A stretch of 64,000 nucleotides of DNA, taken from positions 5,411,812 to 5,475,811 of the forward strand of contig NZ_CP157276.1 of NCBI RefSeq assembly GCF_040024445.1. Reading direction: 5' to 3'. Below are positions 40,501 to 46,103 of this stretch, in pieces (the stretch's first letter is position 1; each line of letters starts with the position of its first letter). Below the pieces are notes generated by a model. That model saw only the letters and a program-made list of their open reading frames with translations. It was not told the DNA's origin and did no database searches. A program made the position numbers and the translations under genes. This DNA is from Prescottella soli (GTDB lineage Bacteria > Actinomycetota > Actinomycetes > Mycobacteriales > Mycobacteriaceae).

Positions 40501-42013
40501 CGGGGGCGAGGGGGAGCTGTACCTCTTCGGCCCCTGCCTGGCGCGCGGCTATCGCGGCCAATCGTCACTGACCGCGGAACGGTTCGTGGCCAACCCCTTC
40601 GGGCCCGCCGGATCGCGCATCTACCGGACCGGTGATCTCGTGCGCCGCGCCGGGCGCGGCGTGCAGTACATCGGCCGCACCGACTTCCAGATCAAGATCC
40701 GCGGCCTGCGCATCGAGATCGGCGACGTGGACGCGGCGCTCATCGCGCATCCCGACGTCGAGTTCGCCGTGTCGCTGGGACGCCGGGCACCGAACGGCGA
40801 GACAGTGCTGGTGTCGTACGTCCGGCTCGGGCCCCACAGTGGCCTCGAGCCGGCCGCGCTCAAGAAGTTCGCGGCCACGTCGCTGCCGGCATACATGGTG
40901 CCGTCCGCGATCACGATCCTCGACACGGTGCCGATGAACTCCAACGGCAAACTCGACCGCGACGCGTTGCCGGACCCGGTGTTCACGACCGGTGCCTACC
41001 GGCCGCCCCGGACCGACGTCGAGCGGGTGCTGGTGGACGTGTTCGCCGACGTCCTCGGTGCGGAACGCGTCGGCGTCGACGACAGCTTCTTCGAACTCGG
41101 CGGCAACTCGCTCAGCGCGGTACGCGTGGTCGCCGAGGTCCAGTCGCGACTCGGCCGGGCGCTGCCGATGCAGTGGGTCGTCAACGATCCGACACCCGCC
41201 GCGATCGCCGCGCGCCTCGACAGTGGCAGCGGGCCCTCGGTCGACCAGTTGGTGCGGATGCGTTCCGGGGACGGTGCGGAGCCGCTGATCTGCGTGCATC
41301 CGGCGATCGGGCTGACCTGGTCCTACACCGGTCTGATCCCGTACATCACCGACGGACGTCCCGTCTACGGGATCCAGTCGTCCGGCATGACCCCCGGCGC
41401 CGCGTCGGCGTCGTCGATGGACCAGCTGGCCGTGCGGTACGTCGACCTGATCCGGCGGGTGCAGCCCCACGGCCCGTACCACCTCCTCGGATACTCGGTG
41501 GGCGGTGCGATCGCGCACGCGATGGCCGTTCGACTGCGGGCGCTGGGCGAGGACGTCGGCACGCTGATCATGCTGGACACCCAGACCACCGAGTCGATTC
41601 CCGACGGCGCGCGCACTCCGAGCCTCGGGATGCTGTTCGCGGAGTTCGCCGGGATCGACTCCGACGAGGGCGTCGACGACGACCTCACCCCCGATCGCGC
41701 GGCGCAGTTGCTCCGCGACGCTGGTGGTGCATATTCCAGGTTGACGGCCGAAGACCTGCGCCGGATCTACGACGACTACCTGCACACGATCAGCCTGGGC
41801 CAGGAGTATCGACCCGAGACGTTCGACGGCGATCTCGTCTACGTCGCCGCCGATGGCGAGCCGGGGGACACGCGAACCCCGTGGGACCACTACATTTCCG
41901 GAACGGTCCACACCCATCCCGTGGGCCACCCGCACAACCGTCTGACGGAACCGGAGGCTCTCGCGGTGATCGGCCCGATCGTGCGGCGCTACCTCGACGG
42001 CACAGACCGATGA
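25580..42013 (+). CDS. Non-ribosomal peptide synthetase, four modules, C-A-T-E/C-A-T/C-A-T-E/C-A-T-TE
   Basis: 5477 residues. Module 1: EntF-type C (HHIVLDG at 166), A (YTSGSTG at 642), T (Ser1040), E (HHLVVDG at 1225). Module 2: C (HHILLDG at 1718), A (about 2190), T (Ser2585). Module 3: C (HHITADG at 2769), A (about 3261), T (Ser3657), E (HHLAIDG at 3848). Module 4: C (HHVVLDG at 4331), A (about 4794), T (Ser5177), TE (GYSVGG, Ser5306). C2 and C4 follow E domains and open with DVWPxxPLQxGLLF, the DCL style. T domains before E carry GGDS and the others GGNS, as expected. Hand-read pocket codes: A1 DFWNFGVVFK and A3 DVWNFGMVIK (both Thr-like), A2 DAFFAAAIMK (hydrophobic), A4 DVLLEGAVCK (acidic pocket, unclear). 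Predicted product: a D-L-D-X tetrapeptide, probably on a carrier-bound starter. The product family is not assigned. Confidence 0.92.
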   Translation: MELPFRVEGAPGATDAGESLPELSGPDAGYSEPMPLTPAQMGQWLAQQLDPGVPMSVAHYVDIRDDGNRLDVEVLSRVASRAAREFGSGLIRLVMVDSRPHQVVDPRLDTGTRQIDLRAEVDPEAAAHEWMRSDVTAPLDLLRDRLSVSVMLRIADDRYFWYSRTHHIVLDGVGGASALYRMADLYNAEMEGRESPPNQAHDLPSVHAAEAAYADSTRWEADRAYWIERTSGMPERCSLAEHSAPARALSRDVGGRIAHDTASALEAAQERYGASIAALVAATIAAYTARHTGAEDIVLSLPVSSRTTAVLRHSGGTLANVVPLRVTVGIGTTVSELVADVTRALSGALRHQRYRHEDLRRDRGDRGTGRGFAGPLLNLMMFPDELRLGTTRTSLEVLSSGPIEDLLVNVYRYGPSGTIRLDFKANPQLYDDDTLHTHYDRFTRLLDGVLTADPDTPVGELPIVDDAELAAQLAAWNVPATPVEEVLPELVARRATLAPDRVAVVADGRRLTYAELVSRANRLARHLIAAGVGPEAAVGVVFDRSEDLIVALLAVLTAGGGYVPIEAGTPAPRRDYVLADAEVSCLVTTRDFAAELDGRGAPVIVVDDPATGAALASLPAAPVRGAERLRPLRPEHLAYTVYTSGSTGRPKGVQVSHRSAAALLVNAHAAFGTTARDVWTMFHSFAFDFSVWEIWGALTSGGTLVVVDRRTARAPDAFAALLRDEHVSILNQTPAAFLQLSDAEQADGRPLTELRRVFVGGDDYDQRRMVPWLERHATGGSALVSVYGITETTVFLTGLAMDVASAEAPGNLVGRGLPGVRLRLLDRRLRPVPVGVVGEIYAGGPQVARGYGRRAGLTAARFVADPYASDGARLYRSGDLARWDSDGRLVFLGRSDFQVQVRGFRVEPGEIEWALAQCPGVAHAVVVPHRAEGEPVRLAAYVVPEPAVVLDPHSVREHVGGVLAPYMMPAAVMVLDHLPLTVNGKVDRKALPQPDFGTSTRPGRAPAGPVEETLAGLFAQVLGAPAVTAEDSFFALGGDSIMAIQLVSRAREAGLSLTPHDVFERLSVSGLAAVATEVEAPGAELEELPGGGVGTVAPTPIVRWLVERGGAWSRLAQSVCVVVPAGIESAHLLGAVQAVLDHHDMLRARFLPDSGGFDVPPEGSIVAADVLDRIEPGGEVGLTAALVAARDDAADRLDPASGRMVQAVWFDRGADRPGRLLLVIHHLVVDGVSWRILLPDLAAASRQSRAGTAPHLPAVGTSMRTWAHTLAEWARRDAPDRAAEIRYWRGVLAEADPLLGRRALDPTVDLAATVATVVADLPEGVSEAMSTTVPETVHGGVDDAVLAGLAMGLARWRRRRGTATSSCLCTLEGHGREEQLIPGADLSRTIGWFTTTHPVRLDLAGVDLDAAFAGGPAAEEALKLVKEQLREAPDHGIGYGALRYLADADAIGHLDHRPAPQISVNYLGRTAVAADGDRGDWLPVAELGDLGATVDPTLPAAAVLDINLITVDAESGPTLRATFAYPTGILDARDVEDLAELWRSACRALATAAARPGAGGLTPSDLPLVALDQEAVEHVEAACPGLSDVWPVSPLQAGLLFQTELAGDADDPYLVQLVLDLRGRVDGDHMRRSVQTLLDRHEILRVAFTTGPDGDPLQLVPGRVELPWAVADLRDPAEADRVLEQDRARRFDMATPPLLRALLIRTAEDAYRLVLTYHHILLDGWSVPLMVRELLALYAAADPHEVPVSASFANYLSWLGTIDRAGSTARWVEALAGVDEPTLLGPPGHGRPLPTVPRAERLLLTEAETARLDGVARDRGVTMSTIVRVAWAIVLGAWTRRDDVVFGAIVSGRPPQIDGIEDMVGLFINTVPIRVTLHPAETLGELLDRCHADQAALLDHEHVGLADIERATGAAALFDTITVFESYPVDRGGLTSDTDIAGMRVVDVAVHDATHYPLALGASVDGGLEIRIDYAPALFDESDIDAVADRLERVLQAIASDPDRTLARLRLLSDADYSRLAPVHGRPGRRHRTLPGILADAARIDPDAPAVTCGPATLTYRDLDTRSTRLARRLIDDGVGPESVVALGLTRSLDFVEAVWAVTKTGAAFVPVDPTYPRERIEHMSSDAGARVGLTVRQWRDGLSDSVSWRELDSDEYRAELASLSARPITDTDRTAPLRIDNPAYLIYTSGSTGIPKGVVLTHRGLANLVAAERESLAVTSEARVSQFTSPSFDASVFELLMAFGSGAHLVIAPPDIYGGEDLARQLATKRETHAFFTPSVLGSMRPDGLDDLRSLAVAGEPCPPELVARWAGGRSMFNAYGPTEGMIMSNIAGPLLPDDPVTIGGPTLGFVELVLDARLQPVPIGMPGELYLGGPAIARGYHRRPGLTAERFVASPFVAATDHPTREDEGTLPGDRLYRTGDIVRWRDDLTLEYLGRSDLQVKVRGFRIELGEIDAVLADHPGVEFAATLGRTAPSGETVLVSYVRPGDDPAVEPDELLRHLADRLPAHMVPALIVPIGEVPLTPSGKLDQKALPAPDFPVGGDAADAIAFTPIEGIVAEHLCAVLGIDRIGPDDSFFDLGGNSLMATRVTRRLDAALDTDIDVRAIFEAPTVRGLAARVLQRGPGGAHRPVLRAYDRPESLPLSSAQLRMWSINQLDTASPAYNIVMAVRLRGDLDERALIAAVGDVVVRHSTLRTMYPVVDGTPTQLIVDPEDIARAESLSVVAADLPGHLLRLAETGFDVSREVPLRAQLLRLAGSEHVLAVVAHHITADGFSMQTLARDVMRAYESRRRGRAPEWAPPAVQYVDFTLWQRELLGDPEDPESLYRRQLDYWRDALAGIPDVVPLPTDRPRPPRQSFRGAAVGFDIDAATHARLTDLARHGNATMFMLAHTALAVLVARLSSSGDIVIGTPVSGRGEAGLDDVVGMFVGTLALRTPVDPGAGFADLLTVVREADLAAFARTDLPFERLVDELAPARSTSYAPLFQVLVEYRTDMSGYLQLPGLEVEPLDYELPVSKFDLQLSVSESFTPDGDPGGMHFDLTYATDLWDEPTVDGFAERLRRILDAAAADPHAPVGEIGLLTDADRAALEAGDTDAGAASEATLADMFGRAVAAYPDEVAVVHGTTRLTYAELAARSSRLARALAVRGAGPDSVVALALPRSTDMIVAVVAATLAGAAYLPVDLGSPGERIALVLDEASPACVLTTTAAVDALGAPTAPVVLLDDAGFRRELEASSPDLPTDADRVAPLHPDDTAYVIYTSGSTGRPKGVQVSHRSVVSLLVNAHTVFDLRPTDIWTIFHSFAFDVSVWEVWGPLSDGAATVIVDPEVARSPDDFVDLLHREAVTVLNQTPASFYQLVGSDHGTELPLRYVFVGGEELALEQVARWYDRRSPDAARVVEMYGVTEATVIDSCAPLFRDTLTDTFAGGIGRPLPGVHLHVLDARLHAVPVGVVGDVYLSGAEVARGYLGRAGLTASRFVAEVGGTGRRMYRTGDIGRRDPDGRLELLGRSDFQVQVRGFRVELGEIESALLRCDGIEQAVVVSHRGDRGADERLIGYAVPADGRVLDPLRIRDDVDRVLPSYMVPAAVVILDELPVTVNGKVDRKALPEPDFAVFAGRGRQPAGAVEEQLAGLFAGVLGVPAVAADESFFALGGDSIMVIQLVSRARDAGIVFAPQDVFEQPTVERLATVADAAESGRARVLDEIAGGGIGPVEPTPIVRWLAGRPGAWDRFSQSVTVTVPAGMSGAQLIAALQAVLDRHDMLRAVRVGSGSGMHLVVPEPGTVDASSRLRRVDCSHVGDEADVDAVAAWERAASVGRLDPGAGVIVQVAWCDAGPERAGRLAVAIHHLAIDGVSWRILLADLVSACEGARGGEMPELPRVGTSMRTWAHGLRAAAHDPDTLAELPWWTDTLVPADPVLGARPFDPDIDVIADQVAVRIPVDVTQGLLARLPAAFRATPADVVLCATAMAAARWDRWGQGRPSIVVSVEGHGREEQILPGADLSRTVGWFTTAYPVRVDLTGIDVDDAYTAGRAAGRALDAVKEQWRAVPRNGIGYGLLRHLEPDTARTLDAFEDPQVAVNYLGRLSGDRAAGWAVGSGGPDAFVERESQGPVPCPLAIDAYVEDQADGPSLCAAIRYVPDILDDDAVAEFTALWQRAVHALAEHVASPGSGGLTPSDLTWGTVTQSEIERWERTHPGVVDVWPLTPLQEGLLFHALLAQQDVDAYHVQLVVDLEGEVDERRLADAAQALMDRHESLRTVFDHRDDGTIVQLSLEHVPVDWSTLTATDDQAEELIARDREIHFDMRQTPLIRFLLIDLGGSRRRLVITNHHVVLDGWSMPLLVADLFDLYLAGGRPLDRAPASYRDYLEWFTSRDTVAAERAWTSALSGLSGPTLVAPHAAGRQLSATASEPVPMDDSTADALGRTAETAGVTLNTVLQAAWGILLGQMTAGTDVVFGTTIAGRAPAVRGIESMVGLFINTVPVRVRLDPRETVAGLLGRLQSERAALMQHEYLGLTAIQQAAGFGGLFDTAMVFESYPMDMQALARLAERTGLRATALTGHDSTHYPLSLKAFEDASLHLVLRYSPDAIDQSVVADIARRLARIVESIAHRPTTPVGRIDVVGERGRAELIEIATSDPGPVRTWAEILASGAALDPDATALRWRGTDTTYRELDERSTRLARELIAWGVGPEDFVPVAIPRSADSVTATWAVVKSGAAPVPINPKLPSGRIAYMLDDCAAAVGLTATADHGLPGAVDWLALDGIDLDRRSPRPIRDSERTHPLRATDPAYLIYTSGSTGAPKGVIVTHAGLPHLAAAQIEHQGVTPESRVLHVCSPSFDVSILELVLAFGAGATLVVAPPDVYAGTELEQFARDERVTHLLVTPAVCGTLDPRSLPDVEVAEIGGELFGAELVDEWAHRTRLLNAYGPTECTVCVTTSGALESGAPITMGGPVARSGVGVVVLDCWLRPVADGGEGELYLFGPCLARGYRGQSSLTAERFVANPFGPAGSRIYRTGDLVRRAGRGVQYIGRTDFQIKIRGLRIEIGDVDAALIAHPDVEFAVSLGRRAPNGETVLVSYVRLGPHSGLEPAALKKFAATSLPAYMVPSAITILDTVPMNSNGKLDRDALPDPVFTTGAYRPPRTDVERVLVDVFADVLGAERVGVDDSFFELGGNSLSAVRVVAEVQSRLGRALPMQWVVNDPTPAAIAARLDSGSGPSVDQLVRMRSGDGAEPLICVHPAIGLTWSYTGLIPYITDGRPVYGIQSSGMTPGAASASSMDQLAVRYVDLIRRVQPHGPYHLLGYSVGGAIAHAMAVRLRALGEDVGTLIMLDTQTTESIPDGARTPSLGMLFAEFAGIDSDEGVDDDLTPDRAAQLLRDAGGAYSRLTAEDLRRIYDDYLHTISLGQEYRPETFDGDLVYVAADGEPGDTRTPWDHYISGTVHTHPVGHPHNRLTEPEALAVIGPIVRRYLDGTDR

Positions 42014-42115
42014 TCTTGCGGTGCAATCGGGATCAGTGCTTACATGGTGCGCAGCGTCGCGTGCCGGTGGCGGACAGCGTCAGGCATGGAGGCGTCGAAA
42101 CGCAAGGGGTCTTCG

Positions 42116-42505
42116 ATGACCATCTCGTTCAACCACACCATCGTGTTCGCCCGGGACAAGCAGGTGTCCGCGTCGTTCTTCACGTCACTGTTCGCCCTGC
42201 CCGACGCGCTGGCGGCGGGCCCGTTCCTGGCCGTCCAACTCGACAACGGGGTGACACTGGACTTCGCCGATCTGCCGATCGACGTGCTGCCCCAGCATTA
42301 CGCCTTCCTGGTCACCGAGGAGGACTTCGACGGCATCTACGGCCGAATCCTCGAGCGGCGCATGGAGCACTGGGCCGATCCGCGCAAGTCCCGTCCCGGC
42401 GAGATCAACCGGAACGACGGCGGGCGCGGCGTCTACTTCCACGATCCCGCGGGTCACAATCTGGAGATCATCACGCGCCCATACGGTTCGGGGCGCCAGA
42501 GTTAG
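42116..42505 (+). CDS. VOC (glyoxalase/bleomycin-resistance) family protein
   Basis: 129 residues, one vicinal-oxygen-chelate domain. It begins ISFNHTIVFARD, has a metal-ligand region at LPQHYAFLV and ends with VYFHDPAGHNLEIITRPYG, the usual closing strand with a Glu ligand. Members include lyases, dioxygenases and resistance proteins. ATG 42116 is preceded by AAGGGG. It lies 102 bases after NRPS1 in the same direction and could protect against or modify the peptide, but it may be unrelated. Confidence 0.8.
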   Translation: MTISFNHTIVFARDKQVSASFFTSLFALPDALAAGPFLAVQLDNGVTLDFADLPIDVLPQHYAFLVTEEDFDGIYGRILERRMEHWADPRKSRPGEINRNDGGRGVYFHDPAGHNLEIITRPYGSGRQS

Positions 42506-42564
42506 CGTCCTGCAGGTAGGTCGACGATCGGACGGTTCGATTCGCGTTCAGTGGTGAGCTGAAG

Positions 42565-43311
42565 ATGGCTGGGCATCGGTGCGAGTTCCGCTTCTACGAG
42601 GAGCTGAACGACTTTCTGCAGCCTCGGCAACGCAAGCGCAGCTTCGTCCACGAGTTCGACGGCACACCGTCGGTCAAGGATCGGATCGAATCCCTCGGGG
42701 TGCCGCACACCGAGGTCGATCTGATCCTGGTCGACGGTGATCCGGTCGGATTCGACCACCGCGTGTCCGGCGGGGAACGGGTGGCCGTGTATCCGACGTT
42801 CCACGGGCTCGACCTCGGTGCCATCACCCCGCTGCGCCCGCCGATGGGGGAACCGCGCTTCGTCCTCGACGTCCACCTCGGCCGGCTCGCCCGCTACCTG
42901 AGGCTGCTCGGCTTCGACAGCTCGTACACGAACGACAGCACCGACGACGAGCTGCTCGCGTTGTCGCGCAGCGAAAATCGCATCCTGCTCACGCGCGACA
43001 TCGGACTGCTCGAGCGTGCGGCGCTCGTCCACGGAGGATTCCTGCACCAGACCGATTCCCGGCTCCAATTGCGGGAGGTCCTCGACCGGTTCCGCTTGCA
43101 GGGGCGCATCGCGCCGCTCACGCGATGCGCCCGCTGCAACGGGCTCATCGGCCCCGCGACACCCACGCTCGCGCGGGGGAGCGTCCCCGGAGGTGTACTG
43201 CGCGAACAGCGCCGGTTCAGCCGCTGCAACGACTGTGGCCAGGTGTACTGGCCCGGTGGCCACCTGAAACGACTGCGGGCACGCCTCGCCGAGATCGGGG
43301 TGTGGTTCTGA
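42565..43311 (+). CDS. Mut7-C RNase-domain protein with N-terminal ubiquitin-like fold
   Basis: 248 residues. The first 90 or so resemble a MoaD/ThiS-type ubiquitin fold (EFRFYEELNDFL through GGERVAVYPTFHG). The C-terminal part is a Mut7-C PIN-like domain: RFVLDVHLGRLARYLRLLGF, RILLTRDIGLLERA, and a zinc knuckle of CARCNG and CNDCGQVYWPG. Mut7-C proteins are predicted ribonucleases with Asp-rich active sites. The ATG 42565 start is well placed. The fusion is known in bacteria but its cellular role is not settled. Confidence 0.8.
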   Translation: MAGHRCEFRFYEELNDFLQPRQRKRSFVHEFDGTPSVKDRIESLGVPHTEVDLILVDGDPVGFDHRVSGGERVAVYPTFHGLDLGAITPLRPPMGEPRFVLDVHLGRLARYLRLLGFDSSYTNDSTDDELLALSRSENRILLTRDIGLLERAALVHGGFLHQTDSRLQLREVLDRFRLQGRIAPLTRCARCNGLIGPATPTLARGSVPGGVLREQRRFSRCNDCGQVYWPGGHLKRLRARLAEIGVWF

Positions 43312-43705
43312 GGAGGCGGGCGGCAGATCCGAACGGGGACAGTAATTCTCACCGCCGTCGTAGCGATGCGGGACTCCGTCCGTGCCTGCACCGGCTGAGT
43401 GAAGATCGGCACGGCAACAGCCGACGTGATTACCGGCATGATCGTCGAGAACCGCCGCGGCGCTGCCCACATCCGGTTCGAGCGTGCATGGCGCGGGCAT
43501 CTTGCAAGTACGTATGAGCCTGCAAGGTTGGTTAGGTCTTGTGTAGGTTCCGGATCTAGATGTCCTTTTCCGGGCCTATATGTCCCGTACTTGTCATAAT
43601 TCCAGCCTATATGTCCATTCCGGTTGCGTTCCGGTAACAGGCGACGGCACGGAGTGTCACCCCTGTCTTAGATGGAGCACTCGTGAAGATGCCCGCGCGC
43701 CAGGA
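43312..43705. other. Intergenic region carrying the left end of the mobile segment
   Basis: No gene recognised. It contains the 74-bp repeat 43543-43616 that forms the left terminus described below. The DNA is less GC-rich than the flanks from about 43500 onward. Confidence 0.5.
43543..43616 (+). repeat. 74-bp repeat, copy 1 (left end)
   Basis: Aligned without gaps to 47317-47390, with eight differences over 74 bases (about 89% identity by eye). Both copies contain ATGTCC/TGTCC units and lie in the same orientation. Confidence 0.8.
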
Positions 43706-44326
43706 TCAGCCGGTCGTGGTGGGGACATCAAGGCGGTGCTCGATGCGGCTGACGACAGGCAGGCGGACGATGGCGTAATGGGCATCGACTTTGGGTGCTC
43801 CGGAGCGGGTGACTGGGAGCGACGGGCGGATGGCTCGACCATCTCGGTCGACCAGCCACAACAGTGGACATGTCGTGCCGGGGGTGCAGCGGTCATCGGT
43901 GGGTCCTCGACCCGGTTTGCCACCCCACCACGCCTCGATCCCCCACGCCTGCGGATCCGAGCGTTCGGACAGTGCGGTCAGTAGCTCGCTGAGGTCCCCC
44001 TCGCGCCGGACTTCGTCCACTATCTCGGTTGTCCCGGCGGGATTCTGTCCGTCTGGGCCGAAGTAGGTTCCGCCCCAGACGCTGTCGCATGTCACGACGG
44101 CTACCGGGTCGAAACCATTAGGGATCGTGCCTGATCGAGGCGGTGTGAAGCTCTGCGGCGTCGGGGGCGAGAAGTGGCCGGGGAACATCCCCGGGTCAAG
44201 GCAGGTCACCTGCGGCACCACCTGCGCCGCGTCGGGCCGGTCCGGTGGCCGTTCGTGCAGGTAGATCGCTCCGGCGGTCGCGATGCCACCTGCCAGAGCG
44301 ACGATGCCGATGTCCCTCATCTTCAT
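43706..44326 (-). CDS. Hypothetical exported or membrane-anchored protein
   Basis: 206 residues from ATG 44326. The N-terminus KMRDIGIVALAGGIATAGAI is a likely uncleaved signal or single anchor, and the rest would be outside the cytoplasm. It has four Cys in the mature part (CLDPGMF, TCDSVWGGTYFGPDG, DRCTPGTTCP), which could form disulfides. No family recognised. It is divergent from the GNAT gene, with the first 19-bp repeat between them. Confidence 0.6.
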   Translation of the reverse strand: MKMRDIGIVALAGGIATAGAIYLHERPPDRPDAAQVVPQVTCLDPGMFPGHFSPPTPQSFTPPRSGTIPNGFDPVAVVTCDSVWGGTYFGPDGQNPAGTTEIVDEVRREGDLSELLTALSERSDPQAWGIEAWWGGKPGRGPTDDRCTPGTTCPLLWLVDRDGRAIRPSLPVTRSGAPKVDAHYAIVRLPVVSRIEHRLDVPTTTG

Positions 44327-44498
44327 CGTGTCGACGATATCGACGAGGGGAGGTCCGCATGAGGGTATGGCCGTACTGGTTCGGCCGTCCTCCACCTCGC
44401 TCGTCAAACGGGACGCCTCCAACCACGGCGGATGCGGCTGGTGAAACTCCAGCGCGCGATCACCGTCTCCCTGGATGGCGGGATCAGATACTTGACTC

Positions 44499-45020
44499 GT
44501 GACCGACGTGACGATTCGACAAGCCGAGCCCGACGACGACCTCACCGATCTCCCCGCGATGCAGATCGCGGCGGGCGCCCTCTTTCGAGAACTGGGAATG
44601 GATCTGGTCGCGGATGGCCGCGCACCCGAACTATCGGAGTTCGAAGCCGTCAGAACACGCGGAAACCTCATCGTCGCAGCCTCCCGCGAGGGTGCATACG
44701 TCGGATTCTTGCGGACGTGCCCGCTCGACGGAGCGCTCCACGTAGAGCAAGTGACTGTTGCTCCTGGCTCGGGTCGGCGCGGTATCGGACGCCAGCTCAT
44801 GCGCGCCGCCGAACAGCTCGCTCTCCGTCAGGGATTCACCCGCATGACCCTCACGACCTACCGCGATGTCCCCTTCAACGGCCCCTCCTACGAGCAGCTC
44901 GACTGGATGGCGCTCAACGACGAGGACCTGACAGATGGCCTCGCGACTGAACGACGCGGGGAAGTGGCTGCCGGACTTGACCAGTGGCCCCGGATCGCTA
45001 TGGGCAAATCTCTACGCTGA
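44499..45020 (+). CDS. GNAT-family N-acetyltransferase
   Basis: 173 residues from GTG 44499. The GNAT core is clear: GAYVGFLRTCPLDGALHVEQ (beta-3/4), VTVAPGSGRRGIGRQLM (acetyl-CoA loop Q/RxxGxG/A) and FTRMTLTTYRDVPFNGP, then YEQLDWMALND in place of the common Y..xGF. The substrate is not known. It is the first gene of the repeat-bracketed small-gene array. Confidence 0.8.
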   Translation: MTDVTIRQAEPDDDLTDLPAMQIAAGALFRELGMDLVADGRAPELSEFEAVRTRGNLIVAASREGAYVGFLRTCPLDGALHVEQVTVAPGSGRRGIGRQLMRAAEQLALRQGFTRMTLTTYRDVPFNGPSYEQLDWMALNDEDLTDGLATERRGEVAAGLDQWPRIAMGKSLR

Positions 45021-45107
45021 CCAGAGAATCGTCCGCCTCGGCGATCGCCATACAGGACACCCTGTAGAGGTGGTTGCCTCGCAGGCGTGATCGGACGAGG
45101 AAGAGGT

Positions 45108-45302
45108 ATGAACCTCAGGAAGTCGCGCCTAGCCCTTCGCTGGGCCATCGGCGTTCTCTCGTGCATCGTCCTGGGAGCCTCGTTCTACAACGTCTTCTCC
45201 GACGCGCCGACCAACTGGACACTGTCGTGGCCGTTGATGCCCTCGATTGCGGCTGGCCTCCCTCTTCTCTACCTTCTCGATCGCCAAGGTCCTGCTGACT
45301 GA
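45108..45302 (+). CDS. Small two-helix membrane protein
   Basis: 64 residues. ATG 45108 has GAGGAAGAGG immediately upstream. Two hydrophobic stretches, WAIGVLSCIVLGASFYNVF and WPLMPSIAAGLPLLYLL, are separated by a short polar loop. No homologue recognised. The gene is bracketed by two nearly identical 26-bp repeats. Confidence 0.55.
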   Translation: MNLRKSRLALRWAIGVLSCIVLGASFYNVFSDAPTNWTLSWPLMPSIAAGLPLLYLLDRQGPAD

Positions 45303-45383
45303 TCGCCATACGGGACACCCTGTAGATCCTCGATTGATGTTCGTCTCATCATTTCTGTCCGCTCCAGCGGATAGCGTCCGGGA

Positions 45384-46025
45384 ATGGGACTAGCCGAACA
45401 ATGGGACCGGATCACTCGCTGGTGCGACGAGCACGCCCCAGTGACTATCCGATCACTGCGGCCGGGACTGACGATGGATGAAGTGCTGTCCGCCGAACAC
45501 ACCTCCGGTCTTTCATGGTCGAAGGACCTACGTGAGTTGTTCACCGTTCAGAATGGCGCTCTGCCTGTTGACGAAGCCACCGGCCGGTATCCAGGCAGCA
45601 TTCTGCCGATGCAGGTGATGTTGTCCATCGATGATGCGCTCGATCGTCGGAAGCAACTGGTGGAGGTGTGGACCGAGCTGATCCGGTCCGACCCGGACAT
45701 GTTCGGTGCGGATGCTTTCGAGGTGGGGGCACGGCAGCTGGCGGCTTCGACGGCAGGGATGTTCCTTCCCTCGTTCATGCCCTTCTCCGAACTCGATGGA
45801 TACCTGTACTTCGTCGATACCCGGACCGGCCCTCGGCACGGATGCGTGACCGAGTACGCCCATGCCGACACCGACTCCTTCGGCCCGAAGTGGGACAACG
45901 TCACCGCCATGCTTGCCGAGCATGCGGATGCCCTGGAATCGGGAAGCGTTGTTGGTTCTTTCCGTCCGGTGGTTGTTGACGGCGTTCTGGGCTGGGAGAT
46001 CGTTCGACCGGGTGACGTGTCCTGA
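45384..46025 (+). CDS. SMI1/KNR4 (SUKH) family protein
   Basis: 213 residues. The hallmark SMI1/KNR4 features are present: SKDLRELFTVQNGAL near the N-terminus, an LPMQVMLSIDDAL block, then FLPSFMPFSELDGYLYFVDT and the acidic HADTDSFGPKWDNVTAMLAEHA. SUKH proteins often act as immunity proteins against nuclease toxins, but many are stand-alone. No toxin gene is adjacent. It is the third gene of the repeat-bracketed array. Confidence 0.75.
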   Translation: MGLAEQWDRITRWCDEHAPVTIRSLRPGLTMDEVLSAEHTSGLSWSKDLRELFTVQNGALPVDEATGRYPGSILPMQVMLSIDDALDRRKQLVEVWTELIRSDPDMFGADAFEVGARQLAASTAGMFLPSFMPFSELDGYLYFVDTRTGPRHGCVTEYAHADTDSFGPKWDNVTAMLAEHADALESGSVVGSFRPVVVDGVLGWEIVRPGDVS

Positions 46026-46103
46026 GCGCCGACCGCCAGAATCCGCCGATCGTCAAACAGGACACCTCTGGGCCGCGCAGTCAGGGATCTGTGCCCCTCA
46101 GAG

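Larger units (their letters stand above)
44399..46067 (+). repeat. Four dispersed copies of a 19-bp intergenic repeat
   Basis: Consensus GATCGYCAWACRGGACRCC. Copies: 44399-44417 (first three bases differ), 45043-45061, 45301-45319 and 46049-46067, all in the same orientation and all between genes. The two central copies are followed by CTGTAGA and differ by one base over 26. Arrangement is repeat - GNAT - repeat - small membrane protein - repeat - SMI1/KNR4 protein - repeat, so each gene is bracketed. Confidence 0.7.

Noticed and set aside
35894..40561. A 1555-codon reverse-strand open frame opposite modules 3 and 4
   Set aside because: Same reason: a composition shadow of the NRPS coding strand without recognisable motifs.
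44499..46025. A classical integron
   Set aside because: No integrase gene is in the window and the repeats lack the attC core sites, so the array is reported only as integron-like.
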